From Congzhengia sp045635085 (GTDB lineage Bacteria > Bacillota > Clostridia > UBA1381 > UBA9506), in the NCBI GenBank assembly GCA_045635085.1, contig JAZRBM010000005.1:65212-129211 (forward strand): DNA of 64,000 bases, read 5' to 3'. The notes under the pieces were generated by a model. That model did no database searches, was not told the DNA's origin, and worked only from the letters and a program-made list of their open reading frames with translations. This document shows, in pieces, positions 32,890 to 40,952 of this stretch. Every line of letters begins with the position of its first letter. The first letter of the stretch is position 1. The translations under genes and the position numbers were made by a program.

Positions 32890-34833
32890 ATGAGCAATCA
32901 GTTAAAAAGTGAAACAAGTCCGTACCTGCTGCAACATGCAGAAAATCCTGTGAATTGGTACCCTTGGTGCGAGGAAGCATTTGAGAAAGCAAAGACAGAA
33001 AATAAGCCAATTTTTTTGAGTATCGGCTACAGTACGTGTCACTGGTGCCACGTTATGGCACACGAAAGCTTTGAAGATAATAAAACAGCAGAAATTTTGA
33101 ATAAATATTTTATTTCAATCAAGGTTGACCGTGAGGAACGCCCTGATATTGACAGCGTATATATGTCTGTATGTCAAGCATTTACAGGTAGTGGCGGTTG
33201 GCCTATGAGTATATTTATGACATGGGATAAAAAACCGTTTTTTGCCGGCACATATTTTCCTCCTCGCTCACGATATGGTATGCCAAGCTTTTTGGAAGTT
33301 TTAAATACTATTGCAAACCAATGGTACTCAAATCAAAAAGACCTTTTAGAGTCTGCAGAAGAAATTATTAAGCATCTTCAAAATACAGATGGTACAGAAA
33401 ACGCCGAAAATTCTAACGACCTAATACAACAAGCAGTACAGATTTTTGAGCATACCTTCGACAGCACGCATGGTGGTTTTGGAGATGCTCCCAAATTTCC
33501 TACACCGCATAACTTGTTATTCTTAATGCTATACGCAAAACAATACAATAATTCCGATGCCTTGAAAATGGCAGAAAAAACACTGTTACAAATGAGAAAA
33601 GGCGGCATCTTCGACCACATTGGTTACGGCTTTTCAAGGTATTCTACAGATAAGTACTATCTTGCTCCTCATTTTGAGAAAATGCTATACGATAACGCCT
33701 TGCTTATTATGGCATATTCATCTTTATACAGTATTACTAACAACAATATTTATATTGATACTGCCGAAAAGACTGCAGAATATATCTTAAATGAAATGAC
33801 ATCTTCAGATGGTGGATTTTATAGCGCTCAAGATGCGGACAGTGAGGGTGTTGAGGGGAAATATTACACCTTTTCGCTAAATGAAATAATGGATATTTTA
33901 GGTGGAGAGAAAGGCAAAGAATTTGCCAAAGTTTTTGATATTACAGAGAAGGGAAATTTTGAAGGTATGAATATCCCTAACCTGCTTAAAAGTAGCGATT
34001 TAAAGACTGACTACTGCGATGAAATTAAAAAGCTGTACGATTATCGAAAAAAACGTTTTAAACTCCATCTTGATGATAAAATTTTGTTATCATGGAATTC
34101 CATGATGATTGCAGCATTGTCCATGCTTTATAGAGTTACACGAAATGAAAAGTATCTTAATGCAGCACAAAATTCGCAGGAATTTATTGAAAAGCACCTA
34201 TGTGATGGGGTGAAGCTTTATACAAGCTTTCGTGATGGAAAGCATACAAATCATGCCTTTTTAGACGATTATGCTTTCTATGTGGCAGCCTTGACAGAGC
34301 TTTACAACTCAACACTTGATAAAAATTATCTTGAAAAGGCAGAAAAATTCTGCACAGAAGCAGTAAGACGATTTGCAGACTGTGAAAACGGAGGCTTCTA
34401 TCTTTCCGAACCAAATAGTACTGAACTATTTATAAATCCAAAGGAAACTTATGACGGAGCAATCCCCAGCGGAAATTCGGTTATGACATACAATTTAGTC
34501 AGATTGTATCAAATCACAGAGAAAGATGAGTATAAAGAGCTTTTGGAAAAACAGATAGCTTTTATGTCTGCTAAGGCAAACGAATATCCGTCAGGCAACA
34601 GTATGTTTTTAATCGCACTGATAATGCAAGAAAACCCCATACCTCATATTACGGTTGCATTAAAGGAATACTCTGATTTAAATCAAATAAGAGAGAGACT
34701 GCCTTATCTGGCAAATATATCGGTAGTTACAGATAGCACAAAACATCCGCTTTTAAACAATCAGACAACATTTTATGTATGTAAAAATCATAATTGTCTG
34801 ACACCAACTAATGAGATTGAAAATCTGCATTAG
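32890..34833 (+). CDS. yyaL: YyaL/SPATA20-type thioredoxin domain protein
   Basis: This is a protein of about 647 residues. The N-terminal thioredoxin-like domain has the fixed motif STCHWCHVMAHESF and the nearby ENPVNWYPW. An (alpha/alpha)6-barrel glycoside-hydrolase-like domain follows, with GGFGDAPKFP, GGIFDHIGYGFSRYSTD, FYSAQDADSEG and DGAIPSGNS. The family is common in bacteria, but its reaction is unknown; the CxxC suggests thiol chemistry. The ATG at 32890 follows GGAGG closely. Confidence 0.85.
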   Translation: MSNQLKSETSPYLLQHAENPVNWYPWCEEAFEKAKTENKPIFLSIGYSTCHWCHVMAHESFEDNKTAEILNKYFISIKVDREERPDIDSVYMSVCQAFTGSGGWPMSIFMTWDKKPFFAGTYFPPRSRYGMPSFLEVLNTIANQWYSNQKDLLESAEEIIKHLQNTDGTENAENSNDLIQQAVQIFEHTFDSTHGGFGDAPKFPTPHNLLFLMLYAKQYNNSDALKMAEKTLLQMRKGGIFDHIGYGFSRYSTDKYYLAPHFEKMLYDNALLIMAYSSLYSITNNNIYIDTAEKTAEYILNEMTSSDGGFYSAQDADSEGVEGKYYTFSLNEIMDILGGEKGKEFAKVFDITEKGNFEGMNIPNLLKSSDLKTDYCDEIKKLYDYRKKRFKLHLDDKILLSWNSMMIAALSMLYRVTRNEKYLNAAQNSQEFIEKHLCDGVKLYTSFRDGKHTNHAFLDDYAFYVAALTELYNSTLDKNYLEKAEKFCTEAVRRFADCENGGFYLSEPNSTELFINPKETYDGAIPSGNSVMTYNLVRLYQITEKDEYKELLEKQIAFMSAKANEYPSGNSMFLIALIMQENPIPHITVALKEYSDLNQIRERLPYLANISVVTDSTKHPLLNNQTTFYVCKNHNCLTPTNEIENLH

Positions 34834-34868
34834 TTTCTTTGTTTAATGTATATTAAAATTCATATAAC

Positions 34869-34902
34869 AAACCCCTTTGAAAGATATTCTTCAAAGGGGT
34901 TT
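34869..34902. terminator. Bidirectional terminator between yyaL and Mn catalase
   Basis: AACCCCTTTGA (34870-34880) pairs with TCAAAGGGGTT (34891-34901) between two convergent genes. The T-runs are short on both sides. Confidence 0.65.
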
Positions 34903-34915
34903 CCGCAATATAATA

Positions 34916-35581
34916 CTATTTATTAAAAGAAGGTGCTACCGTTTCATTATTTGCAAAAGCATTAGGACCGGGATCGGACATTGAGAAATACATTCGAGCA
35001 GCTTTTGTGGTTCCGAAATCTCTGTTGGAGCCACTATTTTGTACTTTATTAAAGGCATCACGGAACATTTGATTGTGTGCTTCTTCACGGTTTAAGAGAA
35101 AATCTATGGTTTCTCTTACTTTTTTATCATCAATCTGGCGATACAAATATTCATACACTACCTTTGCACGTTGTTCGGATGCAATGTTGCTTAAAAGGTC
35201 AGCACACAAATCTCCTGTTACAGTAACATAATCTCCTGTCCAAGAGTAGCCTGATGAATTTATAAGACCGGGATTTAGTCCCATAAGAACATGAGATTGT
35301 ATTTCTCCTGCCTGCACCTTAGTTGCATCCACATCATGACCATTGAGTAAGTTAATGGTTTGCGCAACCATTTCCATATGTCCAAGCTCTTCAGCAGCAA
35401 TATCTAAAAACAAATCTTTGATTTCGGGGTCCTTTATACGAAAGCTTTGTGACATGTATTGCATTGCTGCTTTCAGTTCACCATTTCCTCCGCCAAGTTG
35501 TTCCTGAAGCAGTACGGCATACTGCGGATTTGGTCTTTCAACTTCTACCGGATGAAAAAGCATTTTTTCATGTTTAAACAT
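34916..35581 (-). CDS. Manganese catalase
   Basis: This is a 221-residue dimanganese catalase of the compact type that also includes spore coat protein CotJC. It breaks down hydrogen peroxide. Metal ligands are visible in NGELKAAMQYM, AAEELGHMEMV, ASEQRAKVVYEYLY and REEAHNQMF. A short C-terminal tail PGPNAFANNETVAPSF follows. It could be part of a spore coat or a vegetative peroxide defence; no CotJA or CotJB gene is next to it. The ATG is preceded by GGAGGTAA. Confidence 0.9.
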   Translation of the reverse strand: MFKHEKMLFHPVEVERPNPQYAVLLQEQLGGGNGELKAAMQYMSQSFRIKDPEIKDLFLDIAAEELGHMEMVAQTINLLNGHDVDATKVQAGEIQSHVLMGLNPGLINSSGYSWTGDYVTVTGDLCADLLSNIASEQRAKVVYEYLYRQIDDKKVRETIDFLLNREEAHNQMFRDAFNKVQNSGSNRDFGTTKAARMYFSMSDPGPNAFANNETVAPSFNK

Positions 35582-35700
35582 ATTATTACCTCCAATTGCA
35601 GTATTTTATTTTATTTTTAGCAATTTAAGGGATCTTATTCACAATAACCATCTTTTCTTTGGTTAATGTATAATAAATTTTGATATGATAGTTTTATGAT

Positions 35701-35758
35701 ACTCTTCCGCAAAGATTTTATTTTACTCCTATTGCGGAAGAGTTTTTTTGACCACATA
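35701..35758 (+). terminator. Orphan terminator hairpin
   Basis: ACTCTTCCGCAA (35701-35712) pairs perfectly with TTGCGGAAGAGT (35741-35752), followed by TTTTTT. No plus-strand gene lies upstream. It could end a small RNA starting near 35670 (a TATAAT is at 35668-35673) or be a leftover of a lost gene. Confidence 0.7.
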
Positions 35759-35893
35759 TTATCCCACAGTTAGTTCCGGACTATATGGAAACAGTGGGGA
35801 TAAAATGTCTAAAGAGTATTTTGAATGTAGCGAAAGGGCTAAAAACCAAGTATGACCACTAAATCATTGCAAATTATTATTTCTATCCAATAT

Positions 35894-35939
35894 CAGTAAA
35901 TAAATATATTATAAAATGGTTATGCTATATACCGAATGA
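35894..35939 (+). repeat. Duplicated promoter block, copy 2
   Basis: This copy of the block at 31675-31719 lies just before the 42-residue protein. It includes ATTATAAAATGGTTATGCTA in common with copy 1. Confidence 0.6.
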
Positions 35940-35952
35940 GGTGATTATATTT

Positions 35953-36081
35953 ATGGATGATAAGAAAAAACAGGATTCGCAAAAAACAGCAACAGATAAC
36001 AAATGGATTTCTACAGGACTTGCCCGTCCTAATGACAAATCCGAACGTAAAGACGGGCCTGGCGGAGAGGATGCAGATTAG
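35953..36081 (+). CDS. Small hydrophilic protein of 42 residues
   Basis: This is a 42-codon gene beginning MDDKKKQDSQKT and ending RKDGPGGEDAD. It is very hydrophilic and probably disordered. The start follows GAGG by about 11 bases and the gene has the duplicated promoter block. A terminator follows. The same promoter type precedes the 59-residue protein at 31731, so both are probably expressed under the same condition. A role in spores or stress is a guess. Confidence 0.55.
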   Translation: MDDKKKQDSQKTATDNKWISTGLARPNDKSERKDGPGGEDAD

Positions 36082-36123
36082 ATTGGCCTGACAACATGTG
36101 TATATATCAATTTCTTAAATAAC

Positions 36124-36169
36124 AAAAAACACAGACGAAGATTATAAATTCTTCTGGTCTGTGTTTTTT
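36124..36169. terminator. Bidirectional terminator between the 42-residue gene and trxB
   Basis: AAAAAACACAGAC (36124-36136) pairs with GTCTGTGTTTTTT (36157-36169), with a further GAAG/CTTC pairing inside. It has T-runs on both strands and overlaps the trxB stop. Confidence 0.9.
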
Positions 36170-37091
36170 ATCGTATGTTTGCTAGATATTCTTCTACAAA
36201 ATGAGATGCACTCGCTCCGTCTGCGGTAGCGGTTACAATTTGACGAACAGGCTTTGTGCGGACATCTCCTACTGCAAAAACTCCGCCTAAATTGGTTTTG
36301 GTTATTTCATCTGCTATGATATAACCTTTTTCATCAATATCAAGCTGACCTTTGAATAACTCTGTCTGGGGATTTCTCCCTATACTAATAAAGACTCCAT
36401 CGGTTAAAATTTCTTTTTCCATACCATCGGCAATATTTTTAATTTTAATACCTGTAACCTTATCATCTGCTAAAATTTCACAAACTATGCTATTCCACTC
36501 AAATCCCACATTTTTAGCATTAAATAATGGCTCACGATAAAATTTTTCGGCTCTTAGGGTGTCTCTTCTGTGGACTACAATAACTTTTTTACATATTTTA
36601 GAAAGTAAAAGAGCGTCTGCCGCTGCAGAATTTCCTCCGCCTATAACTATGGCAGTTTTTCCTTTATAGAACATGCCATCGCAAGCGGCACAATATCCTA
36701 CACCTTTGCCAATCAAATTTTCTTCATTTTCAAGTCCCAAATGCCTATGCTCAGCACCCGTTGCAATTATGACGCTGTGAGCCAAGAGAATTTCATCTGG
36801 TGTCTTGATTGTTTTTATTTTATCTTTCAGATTTACCTCAAGAACTTCTGCTTGAATAGTTTTTGCACCAAATCGCTCTGCTCCCTCTCGCATTTTAGTT
36901 CCTAGCTCAAATCCGTCCACACCTTCAGGAAAACCGGGATAATTATCTATTTGTGTAGTTTGTGTCATTTGTCCTCCTGCTGAAAATTTTTCAAGCACTA
37001 AAGTATCAAAACCAGACCTTGATGTGTAAATTGCCGAAGTATATCCTGCCGGACCGCCGCCGATTACAATTACATCATATATTTTTTCCAT
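36168..37091 (-). CDS. trxB: Thioredoxin-disulfide reductase
   Basis: This is a 307-residue FAD enzyme that reduces thioredoxin with NADPH. GGGPAGYTSAIYTSR at the N-terminus binds FAD. The redox pair is CAACDG at about residue 134. GGGNSAAADA binds NADPH, and GVFAVGDVR lies near the end. GGGAGAA precedes the start. It follows trxA by 47 bp in the same direction, so the two form an operon. Confidence 0.95.
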   Translation of the reverse strand: MEKIYDVIVIGGGPAGYTSAIYTSRSGFDTLVLEKFSAGGQMTQTTQIDNYPGFPEGVDGFELGTKMREGAERFGAKTIQAEVLEVNLKDKIKTIKTPDEILLAHSVIIATGAEHRHLGLENEENLIGKGVGYCAACDGMFYKGKTAIVIGGGNSAAADALLLSKICKKVIVVHRRDTLRAEKFYREPLFNAKNVGFEWNSIVCEILADDKVTGIKIKNIADGMEKEILTDGVFISIGRNPQTELFKGQLDIDEKGYIIADEITKTNLGGVFAVGDVRTKPVRQIVTATADGASASHFVEEYLANIR

Positions 37092-37138
37092 TGCTTATTC
37101 TCCCTATAGGAAATTAGCTTCATCCTATTTAATGCAAT

Positions 37139-37444
37139 TTAAAGCATCTCAAGAATTTGTTTTTTAGTCTTTAATCCGACCGATTGATTTACTACTTTAC
37201 CACCTTTTATAACCAAAAGCGTTGGAATACTCATTATATTAAATTGTGTGGCAAGTTCCTGTTCTTCGTCTATATTAATCTTACATACCTTGATTTTTGA
37301 ATTTTCTGCGGCAATTTCATCTATAATAGGCGAAAGTGATTTACAAGGTCCGCACCAGTCTGCCCAGAAATCTAATAGCGCTGTTCTATCACTTTCTAAA
37401 ATTTCCTTTTGAAAGTTGTTTTTATTAATTATTAAAGCCTCCAT
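37139..37444 (-). CDS. trxA: Thioredoxin
   Basis: This is a 101-residue thioredoxin with the standard active site WADWCGPCKS and cis-proline region MSIPTLLV. It reduces protein disulfides and is recycled by TrxB encoded next to it. AAGGAAGAG precedes the ATG. The upstream 41-bp element at 37478 is shared with the yyaL promoter region. Confidence 0.95.
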   Translation of the reverse strand: MEALIINKNNFQKEILESDRTALLDFWADWCGPCKSLSPIIDEIAAENSKIKVCKINIDEEQELATQFNIMSIPTLLVIKGGKVVNQSVGLKTKKQILEML

Positions 37445-37477
37445 AGATTCACTCTTCCTTTTTATTTCATAATTAAT

Positions 37478-37518
37478 TATAGTATTTGTTGTTTTGCTAT
37501 CTGATATACTAACAAAAA
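37478..37518. repeat. 41-bp shared regulatory element, copy 2
   Basis: This copy lies 33 bp upstream of the trxA start. It repeats TATAGTATTT and GATATACTAACAAAAA with the same 15-bp gap as in copy 1. On the minus strand a TATAAT-like -10 is next to it (37477-37482), consistent with a trxA promoter. Confidence 0.55.
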
Positions 37519-37571
37519 ATTCAATATAGAGGAAGAGTATACTTTAATTGCAGTGCTGCTATACACTACAA

Positions 37572-38600
37572 TCAAAGAACATCTGCTAAATCATAGATGA
37601 GTTTTTCTGTCTTTTCCCATCCAAGGCAAGGGTCTGTTATAGATTTTCCGTAAATGCCTTCTTCGCACTTTTGTGCTCCGTCTTCGATGTAACTTTCAAC
37701 CATAAGACCTTTTACTATCTTTTTAACATCGTTACTGTGACGGCAGCTATGCAGAACCTCTTTTGCAATTCTTGGTTGTTCCTCCCATTTCTTTCCTGAG
37801 TTTGCGTGGTTGGTATCAATAATAACCGCAGGATTGCTAAGTCCTGACTTTTCATAAATTTCTGCTAGGTGGATAAGGTCTTCATAGTGGTAGTTAGGCA
37901 TAGACTGACCATGCTTATTTACATAACCCCTTAAAATTGCGTGGGAAAACGGATTTCCGTGGCTTTCAACCTCCCATCCTCTGTAAATAAATGTATGTGA
38001 GTGTTGCGCAGCAGTTATGGAATTCATCATTACAGAAATATCTCCCGCGGTAGGGTTCTTCATGCCGACAGGAATATCAAGTCCACTGGCGGTAAGTCTG
38101 TGCTTTTGATTTTCAACTGACCGTGCACCAATTGCAACGTATGATAATAAGTCTGAAAGGTATCTGTAATTTTCAGGGTAAAGCATTTCATCAGCACAAG
38201 TAAAGCCCGTTTCTTCTATGGCTCTTATGTGCAGATTTCTTATAGCTATAACACCTTTTAACATATCTGATTCCTTATTGGGGTCCGGTTGATGAAGCAT
38301 TCCTTTGTATCCATCTCCTGTGGTTCTCGGTTTGTTGGTATAGATTCTTGGAATGATTAAAATTTTATCCGACACTTTTTCCTGAACCTCTCTCAGGCGT
38401 GAAATGTAATCTATCACGCTGTCATCGTGGTCTGCTGAACATGGACCTATAATGAGTATAAATCTTTCATCCTTTCCTTCAAATATCGATTTTATTTCCA
38501 TATCTCTTTTTACTTTTAACTGTTCGAGTTTGTATGACAACGGATATTGTTCCTTTATCTCCATAGGGATAGGTAGTTTGCGTTTGAAATTCATATTCAT
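37572..38600 (-). CDS. aroF: 3-deoxy-7-phosphoheptulonate (DAHP) synthase, class I
   Basis: This is an enzyme of about 342 residues that joins phosphoenolpyruvate and erythrose 4-phosphate in the first step of aromatic synthesis. IGPCSADHDD, GYKGMLHQPDPN, GARSVENQKHR and IDTNHANSGK are the class I (AroFGH) motifs. Regulation by Phe or Tyr at the protein level is usual, but I cannot tell which. The ATG at 38600 follows GGAGG. It is the third gene of the pheA-tyrA unit and so lies under the Phe/Tyr attenuator. Confidence 0.92.
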   Translation of the reverse strand: MNMNFKRKLPIPMEIKEQYPLSYKLEQLKVKRDMEIKSIFEGKDERFILIIGPCSADHDDSVIDYISRLREVQEKVSDKILIIPRIYTNKPRTTGDGYKGMLHQPDPNKESDMLKGVIAIRNLHIRAIEETGFTCADEMLYPENYRYLSDLLSYVAIGARSVENQKHRLTASGLDIPVGMKNPTAGDISVMMNSITAAQHSHTFIYRGWEVESHGNPFSHAILRGYVNKHGQSMPNYHYEDLIHLAEIYEKSGLSNPAVIIDTNHANSGKKWEEQPRIAKEVLHSCRHSNDVKKIVKGLMVESYIEDGAQKCEEGIYGKSITDPCLGWEKTEKLIYDLADVL

Positions 38601-38620
38601 TTTAATATCCTCCAATATAA

Positions 38621-39478
38621 TTATTTTTTGTCAAATAATGCTCTTCGCTCTGTTGAGTGACGCATCATTTTTCTCATTCCGTCTATATCTTCCGCCTGAA
38701 GCATTGATTTAAGTTCTTTAAATTTATCTATAAACATATTCATTTGATTAACAAGTGCATCCTTGTTTGCTATAAAAAGTTCACTCCACATCAAATCGTT
38801 TATACGTGCAATTCTAGTTAAGTCTCTGAATGAGTCTCCCGTAAACTTTTCCATATCTTCTTTATCATTGCAAGTCATAAGCGTAATGGCAATACAATGA
38901 GTAAGCTGCGAAAGAAAACCAATCATTTCATCATGCTCTTCAGGAGAAAGCGTAGTGACATTTGAAAATCCTAAAAGTCGTCCAAGCTCAAGGCAAGTAT
39001 TAATTGCATCAGGAGTGTTTTTGTCTGTGGGAGTTACGATATAGTTTGCTCCTGCAAACATCTTATCAGTGCTGTTTTCAACGCCTGAAACCTCACGACC
39101 AGCCATCGGGTGTGCTGCAATAAATTCAACATCTTTTCTTAACATATCCTGAATCTTATACACGATACTGCCTTTAACACCTGTAACATCAGTTATTAAT
39201 GAACCACTTTTTAAAAGATTCTGGTTTTGTTCAATCCATTCTACAAATACATGAGGATAAAGAGCAAATATCACAAGGTCTGCATTTTTGATTATTCTTT
39301 TGTCGAGTCGTGTTGATCCCTCATCAATTATACCTTCGCCAAGTGCATAATCTATTGAGCTTTGTTCTTTGGTAATTGCACTTATGTGAAACCCAAATCT
39401 CTTCAGCACTCTTGCATAGCTACCGCCCAAAAGCCCAAGTCCGACTATCAATATTTTTTTACTCACATCTACTATCAT
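38621..39478 (-). CDS. tyrA: Prephenate dehydrogenase
   Basis: This is a 285-residue NAD(P)-dependent enzyme of tyrosine synthesis that converts prephenate to 4-hydroxyphenylpyruvate. The dinucleotide fold is VGLGLLGGSYA. AAHPMAGREVSG and LTHCIAITLM are typical of TyrA. There is no C-terminal ACT domain. GAGGTG precedes the start. It lies between pheA and aroF with short gaps. Confidence 0.92.
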   Translation of the reverse strand: MIVDVSKKILIVGLGLLGGSYARVLKRFGFHISAITKEQSSIDYALGEGIIDEGSTRLDKRIIKNADLVIFALYPHVFVEWIEQNQNLLKSGSLITDVTGVKGSIVYKIQDMLRKDVEFIAAHPMAGREVSGVENSTDKMFAGANYIVTPTDKNTPDAINTCLELGRLLGFSNVTTLSPEEHDEMIGFLSQLTHCIAITLMTCNDKEDMEKFTGDSFRDLTRIARINDLMWSELFIANKDALVNQMNMFIDKFKELKSMLQAEDIDGMRKMMRHSTERRALFDKK

Positions 39479-39528
39479 CTTAAATACACCTCTGCTCCAA
39501 GCTTTTGTATCTTTTCATATTAACACAT

Positions 39529-40617
39529 TCATATCTCACTATGTGCCGCAAACGTTCCTGCGACCTTGAGCTTGTCGCACACGCTGTTTAGCTCTTTTAA
39601 CATTTTTTGACCCTCTTTAGTATCTGTTGTTCCGTCAATTTCTATATAGAAATAATATTGCCACGAGTGTTTCTTAAGCGGTCTGCTTCTGAGTGCTGTC
39701 ATATTGTATCCGTATTTACCGATGATGCTAATAGCTTCTGCAAGCGATCCTGCTTCATTCTTAACAGTAAACATCAGAACCGAATTTGAAAGCGATGAAG
39801 AGTTTGCTCTCACTTTTGAAAGGACTGCAAAACGAGTGGTGTTTTCTCCGCTTTTATTTATATTTGCTTCTAAAACTTTAAGACCATAAATCTCTGCTGT
39901 TTCCACGCTTGCAATAGCACCTAAGGATTTATCTTTCATACTTGCAACAGCTTTAGCGGCAACTGCTGTGTTGTTTGCTTCCTCTGTGCCAAAGCCACGA
40001 AGTGAAATGTAGTCATGACACTGACTAAGCGCCTGAGGATGGCTTGTAACTTTCTTAATATCCTCAACCGTTGCATCAGGAAGACCTAATAAGTTTTGAT
40101 GAATTTCAAGCTCGTAAATGCCGTTTATAAAAAGTCCACCTGAGAAAATCAAATCAATGGTCTGCCCGACTTCACCTGCATAGCTGTTTTCAATAGGCAG
40201 AACTGCTACATCACTTTCTCCGCTTACTACTGAATCATACGCAGATTTAAAATCACGATACGATACTCTGTTGCTCTCAGGAAATATTCGTCCTGCCGCA
40301 ATATGAGCAAATGCACCCTCTACTCCGCTATATGCAACCTTTAAGCCACTTTGCATTCTGTACTGATAGGCTCTTGAAACCGACATAAGGTGTTTGATAT
40401 AGTCAATATAATACCCCTTTAATATATCGTCCTCAATCAATGCTGCGTTCTTTTCAACAACTGCATCTTCTCTTTTTTGGTCAAGGATAGGAAGTCCATA
40501 GTCTTTTTTGTATTCAAAAACCATTTCAGCAGCACGCATTCTTTTGACAAAAAGCTCCGCCATTTTCGAATCAACCTCATTAATGATTTTTCTTGCTTCG
40601 TCCAAGTTACCTGCCAT
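39529..40617 (-). CDS. pheA: Bifunctional chorismate mutase / prephenate dehydratase
   Basis: This is a protein of about 362 residues with an AroQ-type chorismate mutase (about 1-85), a prephenate dehydratase (GVEGAFAHIAA, PIENSYAGEV, NTTRFAVL) and a C-terminal ACT domain. It makes phenylpyruvate from chorismate. In the ACT domain the usual ESRP reads RSRP and GALV reads GSLA, so Phe feedback may differ from E. coli. The ATG at 40617 follows AAAGGACG. It is the first gene after the leader peptide and attenuator. Confidence 0.92.
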   Translation of the reverse strand: MAGNLDEARKIINEVDSKMAELFVKRMRAAEMVFEYKKDYGLPILDQKREDAVVEKNAALIEDDILKGYYIDYIKHLMSVSRAYQYRMQSGLKVAYSGVEGAFAHIAAGRIFPESNRVSYRDFKSAYDSVVSGESDVAVLPIENSYAGEVGQTIDLIFSGGLFINGIYELEIHQNLLGLPDATVEDIKKVTSHPQALSQCHDYISLRGFGTEEANNTAVAAKAVASMKDKSLGAIASVETAEIYGLKVLEANINKSGENTTRFAVLSKVRANSSSLSNSVLMFTVKNEAGSLAEAISIIGKYGYNMTALRSRPLKKHSWQYYFYIEIDGTTDTKEGQKMLKELNSVCDKLKVAGTFAAHSEI

Positions 40618-40641
40618 TTTGTATCGTCCTTTCACAATAGA

Positions 40642-40673
40642 AAACCTCACTTGTTAAGTTACAAGTGAGGTTT
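40642..40673 (-). terminator. Attenuator terminator of pheA-tyrA-aroF
   Basis: AAACCTCACTTGT and ACAAGTGAGGTTT form a perfect 13-bp stem with a six-base loop, followed by TTTCTATTG, just before the pheA ribosome binding site. Its 5' arm can instead pair with 40720-40737 inside the leader peptide gene, so it should form only when that segment is masked by a ribosome. Confidence 0.85.
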
Positions 40674-40704
40674 AAAATATTATCTAATAAATTTCAAATA
40701 ATTT

Positions 40705-40824
40705 TTAAAAACTGCTCTTAAATCTCACAAGTAACTTTTTCATAGCAAAATAAGCATAGTCAAAATAAAAGACTACACTATAGTTAAAAAAATATTTACT
40801 TGTGTTCATAACAGACACGTTCAT
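40705..40824 (-). CDS. Phe/Tyr-rich leader peptide of the pheA attenuator
   Basis: This is a 39-codon leader ORF. The ATG follows AAGG by eight bases. Phe is at positions 12, 13, 19, 21, 26, 35 and 39, and Tyr at 11, 15, 20, 23 and 25; ten of the sixteen residues 11-26 are Phe or Tyr. Codons 30-35 overlap the antiterminator arm (40720-40737). When charged tRNA-Phe or tRNA-Tyr is short, a ribosome would stall before this arm and leave it free to pair with the terminator. With ample supply it would reach the stop codon and cover the arm. This is the logic of enterobacterial pheL, here in a Gram-positive operon. Confidence 0.85.
   Translation of the reverse strand: MNVSVMNTSKYFFNYSVVFYFDYAYFAMKKLLVRFKSSF
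40720..40737 (-). promoter_or_regulatory. Antiterminator arm of the pheA leader
   Basis: On the minus strand AAGTTACTTGTGAGATTT can pair with AAACCTCACTTGTAACTT (40656-40673), with 15 of 18 positions matched (7 + 5 + 3). This pairing uses the same bases as the 5' arm of the terminator, so the two hairpins exclude each other. Confidence 0.8.
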
Positions 40825-40854
40825 ATTAATTACCTTCAAAATCAATTTTCTATC

Positions 40855-40883
40855 ATTTTACTACTTTCAAATCTATTTGTCAA
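40855..40883 (-). promoter_or_regulatory. Promoter of the leader peptide-pheA-tyrA-aroF unit
   Basis: TTGACA (40878-40883) and TAAAAT (40855-40860) are separated by 17 bp on the minus strand. Transcription should start near 40848, about 24 bases before the leader ATG. Confidence 0.85.
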
Positions 40884-40952
40884 TATAAAACTTAAAATTT
40901 ATGACTTTTCCTGAATTTCGCATTTGGGTTCGTCTGTGCCTTCGTTTTGATA

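Larger units (their letters stand above)
35582..35952. other. Intergenic region with hairpin and repeated segments
   Basis: This 371-bp gap holds the upstream region of the manganese catalase and the promoter of a tiny gene on the other strand. It contains a strong hairpin (35701-35758), a TTTTTGACCACAT string shared with 31518-31530, TTGCAAAT shared with 31594-31601, and the duplicated promoter block at 35894. No protein-coding frame of note is seen. Confidence 0.6.

Noticed and set aside
40642..40673. Hairpin before pheA as a T-box or plain terminator of the upstream gene
   Set aside because: No T-box sequence is present, the hairpin lies after a promoter and a leader ORF, and it has a competing antiterminator arm.
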